A model generated the notes under the pieces. The model searched no databases, had not been told where the DNA came from, and was given only the letters and a program-made list of their open reading frames with translations. This document shows, one piece after another, positions 54,880 to 64,000 of a stretch of DNA of 64,000 nucleotides. The first letter of the stretch is position 1; every line of letters starts with the position of its first letter. Origin of the DNA: Ariolimax columbianus (lineage: Eukaryota; Mollusca; Gastropoda; Stylommatophora; Arionidae); the NCBI GenBank assembly GCA_036924085.1, contig JAVGWX010000001.1, forward strand, positions 2,096,603-2,160,602. The letters are read 5' to 3'. The translations under genes and the position numbers were made by a program.

Positions 54880-55110
54880 ACGACTGGCATTTTGTGGAGT
54901 TAGCGGCAGCCAGTACCCAATTATTCAGCTATGCAGTTAACTGTCCCAGACGGCAGACAGGAGGTCCTGGGCACTGCTGCAGAATGTGTTCAGTCAGCCT
55001 AGTAACATCAAGTATTCTCGGAGTCTGGAACTGCTCCCTTGTGGGGAAGTGTTCAGATTCATGGTTGCTCTAACTGGTCTGTGGTCGCTGTCTGTATCTA
55101 GCCAGTCTCT
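54880..55110 (-). pseudogene. LINE C-terminal zinc-knuckle fragment
   Basis: The minus frame reads ILDVTRLTEHILQQCPGPPV then CRLGQLTA. TEHILQxCP is the conserved end of Jockey/I-type LINE proteins, as in TEHLLQNCP at 30.9 kb. The upstream cysteines expected of the knuckle are not seen and the frame is broken. It probably belongs to a different insertion from the endonuclease at 55.8-56.4 kb. Confidence 0.5.
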
Positions 55111-55129
55111 GTCATAACTTCTCAGTTTA

Positions 55130-55788
55130 AGGAGGTCAGCTACACCTCTCACAGTTTAGGGAGCGTCAGCTACACCTCTCACAGTTTAGGGAGCGTCAGC
55201 TACACCTCTCTCAGTTTAGGGAGCGTCAGCTACACCTCTCTCAGTTTAGGGAGCGTCAGCTACACCTCTCTCAGTTTAGGGAGCGTCAGCTACACCTCTC
55301 ACAGTTTAGGGAGCGTCAGCTACACCGCTCTCAGTTTAGGGAGCGTCAGCTACACCTCTCCCAGTTTAGGGAGCGTCAGCTATACCTCTCCCAGTTTAAG
55401 GAGCGTCAGCTACACCTCTCCCAGTTTAGGGAGCGTCAGCTACACCTCTCCCAGTTTAAGGAGCGTCAGCTACACCTCTCCCAGTTTAAGGAGCGTCAGC
55501 TACACCTCTCCCAGTTTAAGGAGCGTCAGCTACACCTCTCCAAGTTTAAGGAGCGTCAGCTACACCTCTCCCAGTTTAGGGAGCGTCAGCTACACCTCTC
55601 CCAGTTTAAGGAGCGTCAGCTACACCTCTCCCAGTTTAGGGAGCGTCAGCTACACCTCTCCCAGTTTAAGGAGCGTCAGCTACACCTCTCCCAGTTTAAG
55701 GAGCGTCAGCTACACCTCTCCCAGTTTAAGGAGCGTCAGCTACACCTCTCCCAGTTTAAGGAGCGTCAGCTACACCTCTCCCAGCAGG
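55130..55788. repeat. 30-bp minisatellite, about 22 copies
   Basis: The unit is AGCTACACCTCTCCCAGTTT plus AAGGAGCGTC. Left copies have TCACAG/TCTCAG and TTTAGGG; right copies TCCCAG and TTTAAGG, a gradual switch. On the minus strand it directly follows KKPAGR of the LINE endonuclease and reads GVADAP. Confidence 0.97.
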
Positions 55789-56440
55789 TTTCTTCAAGTA
55801 AGTAGTCATGATATGCAGTTGTTGTATCTCAGCAAAGACAGTCAAGTGCCCTCCTCTGTTATTCCTTCTGTTGTTAGAGAGTATTTCAAGGTAGCGTTCG
55901 CCTGTCTGTTTTGGTAAGACTCTCCCTTTGAAGTTTGCTATGACTGTTTGTGTGCGCGGGTTGTAACTGTTGTTCTAACATTTCATAGAAGATCTCAATA
56001 TCGTCATGGGCATACCCACCATGGGTGTACACTGTGTAAAGAGAAGCAGCATTGTCTGACCCTTGACGTATAGTTTAAGTATTGAAACCTTAGAGTTGAC
56101 CATCTGGAAACGCCTGGACGTTTGGTGCCTGGCGATTGCCAACAAAAAGGCCACCTTCGCCAGTGTTGTAGGGGTCTTCTCCACCATGAATGTGGATTTC
56201 GTCTCGAACGTCCAGCCATTTGAAGGTGATTCACCCTGAGCAGGGATGTCACTGAGCCAAATGGTGTCGTCACTGAGCCAAATGGTGTCGTCACTGAGCC
56301 AAATGGTGTCGTCACTGAGCCAAATGGTGTCGTCACTGAGGATTGACGACTTGTTCAATAAGGGGGAACTATGCGAATTGAACAAGTAGATCAGACTCAG
56401 AGTAGAACATGAGTAGCACATTTTACAGAAACTGATCAAA
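55789..56440 (-). pseudogene. RTE-like LINE endonuclease, with internal repeat
   Basis: Minus strand: a repeated DDTIWLS segment, then SNGWTFETKSTFMVEKTPTT, VAFLLAIARHQTSRRFQMVN and SKVSILKLYVKGQTMLLLF. After a frame change come YTHGGYAHDDIEIFYEMLEQ and, further on, NNRRGGHLTVFAEIQQLHIM then TTYLKKPAGR. The order (G-x-x-FLL, VNSRVSILKLYV, VYAP-H-like strand, IE-FYE-LE, NxRG...L, NTFFKKPxGR) is that of LINE endonucleases. The GDFN loop is not visible and the C-terminal SDH part is replaced by the 30-bp array. Dead copy. Confidence 0.75.
56238..56342. repeat. 21-bp repeat from endonuclease codons, 5 copies
   Basis: The unit CACTGAGCCAAATGGTGTCG plus T is seven codons, read on the minus strand as DDTIWLS, in frame with the endonuclease on its left and with the upstream stretch on its right. 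Confidence 0.93.
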
Positions 56441-56569
56441 GCTGCCGAGACGAGACGAAGGACAACCCAATGTAGACAAGATCTTCGTCAGTTGAACTAT
56501 CTAAAGAATGAAGAAAACAAGATACCACGAGACGGATCGAATGAGGGGACGAGTTATGGAGAGTATTAC

Positions 56570-56716
56570 ATCGACGGCTGTCATTCATAGCAATCCACCT
56601 TGTATGGAGTATGTGCTGTCATTCATAGCAATCCACCTTGTATGGAGTATGTGCTGTCATTCATAGCAATCCACCTTGTATGGAGTATGTGCTGTCATTC
56701 ATAGCAATCCACCTTG
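56570..56716. repeat. 38-bp repeat, 4 copies
   Basis: The unit contains GCTGTCATTCATAGCAATCC and ACCTTGTATGGAGTATGT, with no differences seen among complete copies. Confidence 0.95.
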
Positions 56717-57838
56717 TTGGGGATATCGCATATCCGGTCAGGGAAGGGTCTTCCTTTCCAGAGGCAGCGGATGGAGCATGCTGGTATTGGCTTTTGTTTT
56801 TCTTTTAAGAGTATAGCATGTCAGAAATGTACCTGCTCCATCCGGAGCACATGCAGGTGTGAGAAATCATTTAGGTTGGTACATACGATATTCTAGCTGT
56901 CCATATCTGTATCAGTAGCTGTCAATGAGATCCAAAGTTTGAGATGAAAACTGTCAGACGCGTTTCTGTCGGTTGTTGAGCGAACAAGTGGTCGGTATGC
57001 TCCTTTAATCGCTACCAGCTGTTCTGCTTCCAATCGATTATAAATGATCAGCTGTCATAGAACTGAGCAGCGGCTGGGCAAGCCAGATGTCCTGGGACCG
57101 TGATCACGCACTGATGTAATGGCATCAGTAATATTATGAATGTGGGCAGATAATTGAAGATTTGGCACGTTTAATGCTCGTGTATTACCTCACAGAATCA
57201 ATCATATCTGGGGCTCCGACCAGACTCTACACTTAGTTCCTGTCTGACCTGGCCAACAAACAACTTGTTTCCGGTTTGTATAGAATCTCGTCCGAGCAGA
57301 TTGTGTTTCTAATTGTGTCAGTTCAATGACCTCGTCGTATGATGTTGCTCATTGTCTTGCGCCCCAAAAAGTTTATACAGACTGACCATAAACTTTTGTT
57401 TGCAGACTAAACACATACTGTGCTGTCACGAAACTCTGCCAGCCTGGCCAGCGCACAGGAGCAGAAATAATCTGGGTGATTACAGAGATTCCAGTACATA
57501 AATCAGGCGTCTGTCTGTGCAGGGTTTGGACGCTTCCATTTGCTCACGCCAGATCGCATTGAATTTTCGATGAGCACCTGAACAAATACATGCAAACTTG
57601 TGAGTCTCCTGGTCTCATGCTAATAGTGTAGGAGATTGTATCACGTTTCTCTACATGTTTGTATCATTTGATCTATCTATAAGTGGTTTGATTCACTCGA
57701 ATGCTATGTGGCTAAGGGCTTCATTACCTTCAGTTGGCCACAGCATTGTAGCCGATTTATATTAGGTCTGTCTTTTATCATAGGCATTTCTCCATTTTTG
57801 TTTTCCGATAACATGTTGATGTGAGAACATTGAGAGAT
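56717..57838. other. About 1.1 kb without a recognised gene
   Basis: One of the longest array-free stretches. A 60-codon frame (56714-56896, +) contains CQKCTCSIRSTCRCEKS, cysteine-rich but too short to name. It could hold host exons. Confidence 0.35.
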
Positions 57839-57839
57839 T

Positions 57840-58258
57840 CTCTTCTTTGTGTAACATCTCCCTTCCTTGTGTAACATATCCCTTCTGTGTGTAACATCTC
57901 CCTTCCTTGTGTAACATATCCCTTCTGTGTGTAACATCTCCCTTCCTTGTGTAACATATCCCTTCTGTGTGTAACATCTCCCTTCTGTGTGTAACATATC
58001 CCTTCTGTGTGTAACATATCCCTTCTGTGTGTAACATATCCTTTCTGTGTGTAACATATCCCTTCTGTGTGTAACATCTCCCTTCTGTGTGTAACATCTC
58101 CCTTCTGTGTGTAACATATCCTTCTGTGTGTAACATCTTCCTTCTCTGTGGATAACATTTCCCTTCTGTGTGTAACATCTCCCTTCTCTGTATAACATCT
58201 CCCTTCTGTGGGAAACATCTTCCTTCTGTTGATAATATCTCCCGTTTGTGTGTACCAT
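57840..58258. repeat. 18-bp minisatellite, about 23 copies
   Basis: The unit is TGTGTAACATCTCCCTTC, with ATATCCC and TTCCTTG variants. The right copies decay. The minus frames encode a six-residue repeat. Confidence 0.96.
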
Positions 58259-58289
58259 CTCCCTTCTTTGGAGCCTGTCGAAGATGTTA

Positions 58290-58540
58290 AAGTGTCGCCA
58301 TCTAACTATGCTACTCTCTTCTCAGTTATCCATCTAACTGCTACTCTCCTCTCAGTTATCTATCTAACTATGCTACTCTCCTCTCAGTTATCCATCTAAC
58401 TGCTACTCTCCTCTCAGTTATCTATCTAACTATGCTACTCTCCTCTCAGTTATCCATCTAACTGCTACTCTCCTCTCAGTTATCCATCTAACTGCTACTC
58501 TCCTCTCAGTTATCCATCTAACTGCTACTCTCTTCTCCTT
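58290..58540. repeat. 30/32-bp minisatellite, about 8 copies
   Basis: TATCCATCTAACTGCTACTC plus TCCTCTCAGT alternates with a TATCTATCTAACTATGCTAC form. Confidence 0.95.
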
Positions 58541-58614
58541 TATTCTGGAGGAACTTGCAAAATGAATTACAGATCTCAACGAACTCATGCATAAGGGCCC
58601 TGCAGAAATAGACA

Positions 58615-59408
58615 TCAAGGTCACCAGTCTACATCAAGGTCACCAGTCTACATCAAGATCACCAATCTACATCAAGGCCACCAATCTACATCAAAGTCAC
58701 CAATCTACATCAAGGTCACCAGTCTACATCAAGGTCAACAATCTACATTAAGGTCACCAATCTACATCAAGGTCACCAATCTACATCAAGGTCACCAGTC
58801 TACTTCAAGGTCACCAGTCTACTTAAAGGTCACCTATCTACATCAATGTCACCAATCAACTTCAAGGTCACCAATCTATATCAATATCACCAATCGACAT
58901 TAAGGTCATCATTTTACGTCAAGGTCCCCAATCTATTTCAAGGTCACCAATCTACATCAAGGTCACCAATCTACATCAAGGTCACCAATCTATTTCAATA
59001 TCACCAATCGACATTAAGGTCACCATTCTACTTCAAGGTCACCAATCTACATCAAGGTCACCAATCTACATCAAGGTCACCAATCTACATCAAGGTCACC
59101 AATTTCATCAAGGTCACCAGTCTACATCAAGGTCACCAATCTACATCAAAGTCATCAATCTACATCAAAGTCATCAATCTACATCAAAGTCATCAATTTA
59201 CATCAAAGTCATCTACATCAAAGTCACCAATCTACATCAAAGTCACCAATCTACATCAAGGTCACCAATCTAAATCAAGGTCACCAGTCTACATCAAGGT
59301 CACCAATCTATATCAATATCACCAATCTACATCACGGTCACCAATGTACATCAAGGTCACCAATCTATATCAAAGTCATCAATCTACATTAAAGTCATCA
59401 AGTTTTAA
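58615..59408. repeat. 19-bp minisatellite, about 41 copies
   Basis: The unit is CTACATCAAGGTCACCAAT. Length 19 rotates the frame at every copy, yet no plus frame holds a stop, so a 195-codon frame spans most of it. Confidence 0.96.
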
Positions 59409-59694
59409 ACACAATAATCCTAAAGTAGAGTAAATAACGCAGATGTGTAATCCTTGAACTGACACAGAGATTATTGCTCTTTTGCTTGTCAACATCCAAG
59501 TGCCTTCACAATGCCGTATCCTTCAAACAAATGTCTTCATAGCACAGATAACTAACTATATCTGCATTTCTACACTCACCTCAGAGCTGAACTAGATGTG
59601 TTTACCCCAACCTCAGGACCAAACTTAATTTGTCTATATTTATCTCAGGACAAAAGTTAATTTCTCTGCAATTACTTTAGGAATAAACTTTAAT
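59409..59694. other. No gene recognised
   Basis: Short stretch; the right side carries decayed relatives of the next array (CTCAGGACAAAAGTTAATTT). Confidence 0.6.
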
Positions 59695-59895
59695 TCTACA
59701 TCAGACTCGGGGCCAGACTTTAATTGCACATCAGACTCGGGGCCAGACTTTAATTGCACATCAGACTCGGGGCCAGACTTTAATTGTACATCAGACTCGG
59801 GGCCAGACTTTAATTGCACATCAGACTCGGGGCCAGACTTTAATTGTACATCAGACTCGGGGCCAGACTTTAATTGTACATCAGCCTCAGGACCA
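59695..59895. repeat. 30-bp minisatellite, 7 copies
   Basis: The unit is TCAGACTCGGGGCCAGACTT plus TAATTGCACA or TAATTGTACA. Ten codons long, so the minus frame stays open. Confidence 0.96.
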
Positions 59896-60344
59896 AGCGT
59901 AATTTGTGTAAATCTCAGGGCCAACAATACATAAATTAGGCCACAATATATTTTGTCCATGTGCTCGTTAATGTGTAAATCATGTACATCAGTCGGCCCG
60001 AATCAGAGATTGGAGTCAACAAGGTGAATACATGCACCAGAATCAGAGAACAGAGTCTGCAAAGTGAAAACAGTTTTCTGGTTTGAGTTTAACAGCTCAT
60101 AAATAATACCTCATAGTAAAGAGCTCTAGCGCAGATGAGACCAGGTGAGACCAGGTGAGATAGGGCATGAGGATGATGCACTAAGATATGGGACGAGCCA
60201 CCACTGCCAGTCACAGCATCTTCCAGGACGCTGTCAGTATTGGTTTCTATAATCACCATCTACTGAACACTAACTAATCATTACAATCTAATGATCACCA
60301 CATAATGATGATCATCTAAGAAATAAAGTCCTGTTGGCACTGTC
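59896..60344. other. No gene recognised
   Basis: Sequence between arrays. GAATCAGAGA occurs twice 50 bp apart. Confidence 0.5.
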
Positions 60345-61210
60345 TAGCGAACACCATCTAATGAACACCATCTAATGAACGTCACCTAATGAACGCCACC
60401 TAATGAACGTCACCTAATAAACGCCACCTAATAAACGCCACCTAATAAACGCCACCTAATGAACGCAAACTAATAAACACCACCTAATGAAGGCCACCTA
60501 ATAAACACCATCTAATGAACGCCATCTAATAAACGCCACCTAATGAACACCACCTAATGAACGCAAACTAATGAACGCCACCTAATGAACGCAAACTAAT
60601 AAACACCACCTAATGAAGGCCACCTAATAAACACCATCTAATGAACGCCATCTAATAAACGCCACCTAATGAACACCACCTAATAAACACCACATAATGA
60701 ACACCACCTAGTGAACACCACCTAATGAGCGCCACCTAGTGAACACCACCTAATAAACACCATCTAATGAACGCCACCTAATGAACGCCACCTAATAAAC
60801 ACCATCTAATGAACGCCATCTAATAAACGCCACCTAATGAATTCCACCTAGTGAACACCACCTAATAAACACCACCTAATGAACACCACCTAGTGAACAC
60901 TACCTAATAAACACCACCTAATGAACACCACCTAGTGAACACCACCTAATGAACGCCCCCTAATAAACACCATCTAATGAACGCATGTAATAAACGCCAC
61001 CTAATGAACACCACCTAGTGAACACCACCTAATAAACACCACCTAATGAACACCGCCTAGTTAACACTACCTAATGAACACCACCTAGTGAACACCACCT
61101 AATGAACGCCACCTAATAAACACCATCTAATGAATGCCATCTAATGAATGCCACCTAATGAACGCCACCTAATGAAGGCCATCTAATGAACGCCATCTAG
61201 TGAACACCAC
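60345..61210. repeat. 14-bp minisatellite, about 60 copies
   Basis: The unit is AACGCCACCTAATG, with AACACC, CATCTAAT, TAATAA and CTAGTG forms. A longer tag (GCAAACTAATAAACACCACC, then TAATGAAGGCC) recurs at about 60465 and 60590, showing block duplication of about 125 bp. Confidence 0.96.
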
Positions 61211-61630
61211 CAACTTCCATCATGCCATCTATATATAGGTCTGATGCCTACTCTCTTGTAAGTCATGGCGCCTTGCAGATGCTGTTGATTTGCTGCCATT
61301 CCATACCTGCTACGCTTCTAGTGGCAACAAAAGACGAATGTCTACCCCATCCCCTCACATTGATGTCCTCTACCGCCAAACTATGTGACCACATCCATTA
61401 ATGTAGAGTCACGTACAAAGACCTCTTATCCTGGCGTCATTCCGACTTGTTAAAAGTCTTCGTCGGTGTCCAGCGGTTCGAGTTTTTGTTATCCGATATA
61501 ATTAGACAGTTAAGCTGTTGACGCAGGTTGTAATAAGCATCTCACACTCCAACCAACATCTCCCAGTTTGCTTCGTCTTCAGGACAGATTTCGCCTGCGA
61601 ACTGGCCTCACCTGTTTGTCTTCCATCAAG
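61211..61630. other. No gene recognised
   Basis: Non-repetitive sequence with no familiar motif. TTGTCTTCCA at its right end (61616-61625) recurs beyond the next retroposon. Confidence 0.5.
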
Positions 61631-61904
61631 TTTTTTTTTGTTTGCTTAAATGTTTGCCTCACTAGTTTCTACTGGCGGAGGCGCGCCATTTTCCACCCCA
61701 GACCGTAGTCCATTGGGCGATATCAGGACGCATAAACCAGTGCTTGGATGCATGTGTGCATCTGTATGTACCTATGCTAGGTTTGTGCGCCCTCAGAAGC
61801 TAGCCCAATCAAAGTGCAATGGAAGGGCTTTACCACGAGGGCGCGTGTGAAAGTTGTGCAAGGGTGTGACTGTAGGACAGAGTCAAATGAAACAGAGTGA
61901 GGTG
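61631..61904 (-). mobile_element. Dispersed retroposon, copy 2
   Basis: About 98% identical to 43827-44100. A T run at the left edge corresponds to poly-A on the minus strand. TTGTCTTCCA lies just left (61616-61625) and 27 bp right of the shared part (61932-61941), possibly a target duplication, with the extra bases being element sequence that copy 1 lacks. Low copy divergence means recent mobility or recent duplication. Confidence 0.7.
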
Positions 61905-62138
61905 AGAAGAGAGAGAGTTGCTTTGGTCTTCTTGTCTTCCACAAAGTCCCGTGGTGCACATGTTAAGAGAGTATGTCTTGTGTCGAATAGTCGTGGATGT
62001 CGTTGTTGTGGGGTTCCTAATTTGTTTATGTTCTGTTTGGCTGGTCGATTCTAACATTCATGATTAATAGTCTCCCTTCACCAGTTTTAACATCCGCAAT
62101 TGATGGCCTGTCTGCACAAGGTCTTTCATCGAGAATTA

Positions 62139-62869
62139 GTAGTCTCCCTTTCATCATTTCTCACATCGAAGATAAGTAGTCTCCCTTTCATCATTTCTCA
62201 CATCGAAGATAAGTAGTCTCCCTTTCATCATTTCTCACATCGAAGATAAGTAGTCTCCCTTTCATCATTTCTCACATCGAAGATAAGTAGTCTCCCTTTC
62301 ATCATTTCTCACATCGAAGATAAGTAGTCTCCCTTTCATCATTTCTCACATCGAAGATAAGAAGTCTCCCTTTCATCATTTCTCACATCGAAGATAAGTA
62401 GTCTCCCTTTCATCATTTCTCACATCGAAGATAAGAAGTCTCCCTTTCATCATTTCTCACATCGAAGATAAGAAGTCTCCCTTTCGTCATTTCTCACATC
62501 GAAGATAAGTAGTCTCCCTTTCATCATTTCTCACATCGAAGATAAGTAGTCTCCCTTTCATCATTTCTCACATCGAAGATAAGTAGTCTCCCTTTCATCA
62601 TTTCTCACATCGAAGATAAGTAGTCTCCCTTTCATCATTTCTCACATCGAAGATAAGTAGTCTCCCTTTCATCATTTCTCACATCGAAGATAAGAAGTCT
62701 CCCTTTCATCATTTCTCACATCGAAGATAAGTAGTCTCCCTTTCATCATTTCTCACATCGAAGATAAGAAGTCTCCCTTTCATCATTTCTCACATCGAAG
62801 ATAAGAAGTCTCCCTTTCATCATTTCTCACATCGAAGATAAGTAGTCTCCCTTTCATCATTTCTCACAT
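62139..62869. repeat. 37-bp minisatellite, 20 copies
   Basis: The unit is TAGTCTCCCTTTCATCATTT plus CTCACATCGAAGATAAG. Copies are identical except for GTAGTC versus GAAGTC at the joint and one CGTCATT. Confidence 0.98.
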
Positions 62870-62881
62870 TTGCTATTCTTT

Positions 62882-63147
62882 TATTAAGCAATTTTTTTTC
62901 TTTCTTTTTTTTTTGTGCCAAATTTTTCTAATCCCCAAGGCGATGTGCGTTGCACTGTGGTTTTTATTTTGCACCTGTCGGCCCAGTGCATCCGACTTAA
63001 GCATGCATTTTATGTAAGGGTTTTCTTACTCCTGCATTTTTTAAGCATTTGCTTCCCCGGGGTAACGACCGGTGCTGTGGTGGGGATCGAACCCAGCACC
63101 TTCTAGTTGTGAGCCATATCACTTAACCACTAGCCCACGCCATCCCC
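62882..63147 (-). mobile_element. tRNA-derived SINE, apparently complete
   Basis: On the minus strand from 63147: GGGGATGGCGTGGGCTAGTG contains a strong A box (TGGGCTAGTGG at 63127-63137), and GGGTTCGATCCCC a perfect B box (63083-63093) 34 bp downstream, the normal internal pol III promoter. A tRNA-unrelated body of about 170 bp and a poly-A/AAAG tail (62890-62914) follow. Target duplication uncertain (AGCAATTT / AGCAGTTT). Confidence 0.85.
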
Positions 63148-63224
63148 GTGAGCAGTTTGAGTTTGTTTAGCCCGTCAGGAACATGTGGTTGTTTGCAACA
63201 GCTGCTTATAGCACTAGCTGTCCC

Positions 63225-63560
63225 TCAATCAAAGCTCTGGTGCACAATAGCTGCTCCTCAATCATAGCTCTGGTCCACAATAGCTGCTCCTCAATCAAAG
63301 CTCTGGTCCACAATAGCTGCTCCTCAATCAAAGTTCTGGTCCACAATAGCTGCTCCTTAATCAAAGCTCTGGTCCACAATAGCTCCTCCTCAATCATAGC
63401 TCGGGTATGCAATAGCTTTCCTTCAATCATAGACCTCTTTGCGCCCAGTGGATTGCCCTCAATTATAGCCCTCCTTGCACCAACTGAATTTTCTTCAATC
63501 ATAGCTCGGGTACGCAATAGCTGTACGTCATTCATAGCTTTAGACCACAAAAGCGTTCCC
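63225..63560. repeat. 33-bp minisatellite, about 10 copies, diverged rightwards
   Basis: The unit is CTGGTCCACAATAGCTGCTC plus CTCAATCAAAGCT. Left copies are uniform; right copies (GGTACGCAATAGC, CACCAACTGAATT) are diverged. Both strands have an open frame because the unit is 11 codons. Confidence 0.93.
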
Positions 63561-64000
63561 TCATTCCCAGCTCTTCTTAAGCCTACTTGCTGTGTAACAG
63601 ATCTTTGCTGTGAAGATTTATTAGGGATATGATTTTAGACATGTTTTATTAGAGTTAGAAAAGGTAGGAGTTGAGCATGGACAGTAGTCAGTAGTCATTC
63701 GTTGTTTCTTATAGAATTAAACTAACAAAGCTGACCAGTACAGATGTACTCAAACCTGGACATCGGAATGCTTGGAATGCATAGCGTTGGTTTCCAAGCC
63801 ACACGGATGTTAAAACTACGTAACCTTTATATAACGCCTAGTCGCCTAGACGCATGTTACAGTGTGATCAGAAGTGACGATTGCTATTAACTAGTTTTTT
63901 CGGAAATCTCGGGGAGGAATAAACCTAGGTACGAGATCTGGAAAAAGCCGTGGATATATCTAGCTAGGAGAGCCCAAATCAGAATCATTCCAGAGCGAAG
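63561..64000. other. No gene recognised
   Basis: End of the window; non-repetitive, no motif seen. Confidence 0.5.

Noticed and set aside
55050..55110. LINE endonuclease end (TDSDHRPVRA on the minus strand) next to the 30-bp array
   Set aside because: The SDHR word is tempting, but the surrounding residues do not match the family and the same DNA overlaps a TEHILQQCP frame; I could not decide and did not call it.
63083..63137. Functional tRNA gene (A and B boxes present)
   Set aside because: The A and B boxes are in a tRNA-unrelated body with a poly-A tail; no acceptor stem pairing or anticodon arm could be drawn, so it is a SINE.

Overview
The window looks like nuclear DNA from an invertebrate animal. 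There is no operon structure. The coding traces are decayed animal retroelements and transposons: RTE-like, CR1-like and Jockey/I-like LINEs, mariner and another DDE transposase, tRNA-derived SINEs and LTR-like blocks. A lophotrochozoan such as a mollusc would fit the mix, but that is a low-confidence guess. I found no conventional host protein gene, rRNA, functional tRNA gene or CRISPR array. Exons of spliced host genes in the unassigned stretches cannot be excluded by eye.

The dominant feature is tandem repetition. I count more than fifty separate arrays (units about 2 to 68 bp, most often 24 to 41 bp). By hand addition they cover about 29 kb, roughly 45% of the window. Many long open frames here are only repeat units without stop codons and should not be called genes.

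Layout. 0-3.4 kb: RTE tail; a minus-strand Jockey/I-like LINE broken by a microsatellite and a SINE; a minus-strand promoter block with TATA box and heat-shock element. 3.5-16.5 kb: arrays, with a DDE transposase scrap (5.0 kb) and a mariner 5' end (6.4 kb). 16.5-17.8 kb: mariner with both inverted ends and an array inside. 18-22.5 kb: arrays, an RT scrap and a CR1-like LINE. 22.6-27 kb: one dead RTE-like LINE carrying several arrays. 27.6-28 kb: opposite-strand RTE endonuclease scrap. 28.1-29.5 kb: 9-bp satellite. 29.7-32.6 kb: RTE-like LINE with a nested LINE insertion (12-bp target duplication) and an array made from its own 3' end. 32.7-33.9 kb: second CR1-like copy. 35.0-35.5 kb: another endonuclease scrap. 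36.9-38.1 and 50.5-51.35 kb: a pair of LTR-like blocks. 40.4-42.1 kb: Jockey/I-like LINE end with two internal arrays. 43.8 and 61.6 kb: two copies of one retroposon, about 98% identical. 54.9-56.4 kb: LINE fragments with arrays. 57.8-63.6 kb: arrays and a tRNA-SINE.

The most interesting pattern is that about eleven arrays lie inside transposon reading frames and have a unit that is a piece of that transposon's own coding sequence at that exact place. The clearest is at 6.73-7.19 kb, where each 41-bp unit joins a forward piece of mariner transposase to an inverted piece of the same gene, and the array is closed by a 30-bp inverted copy. This suggests recurrent minisatellite birth inside dead mobile elements, in at least one case through a fold-back or template switch.
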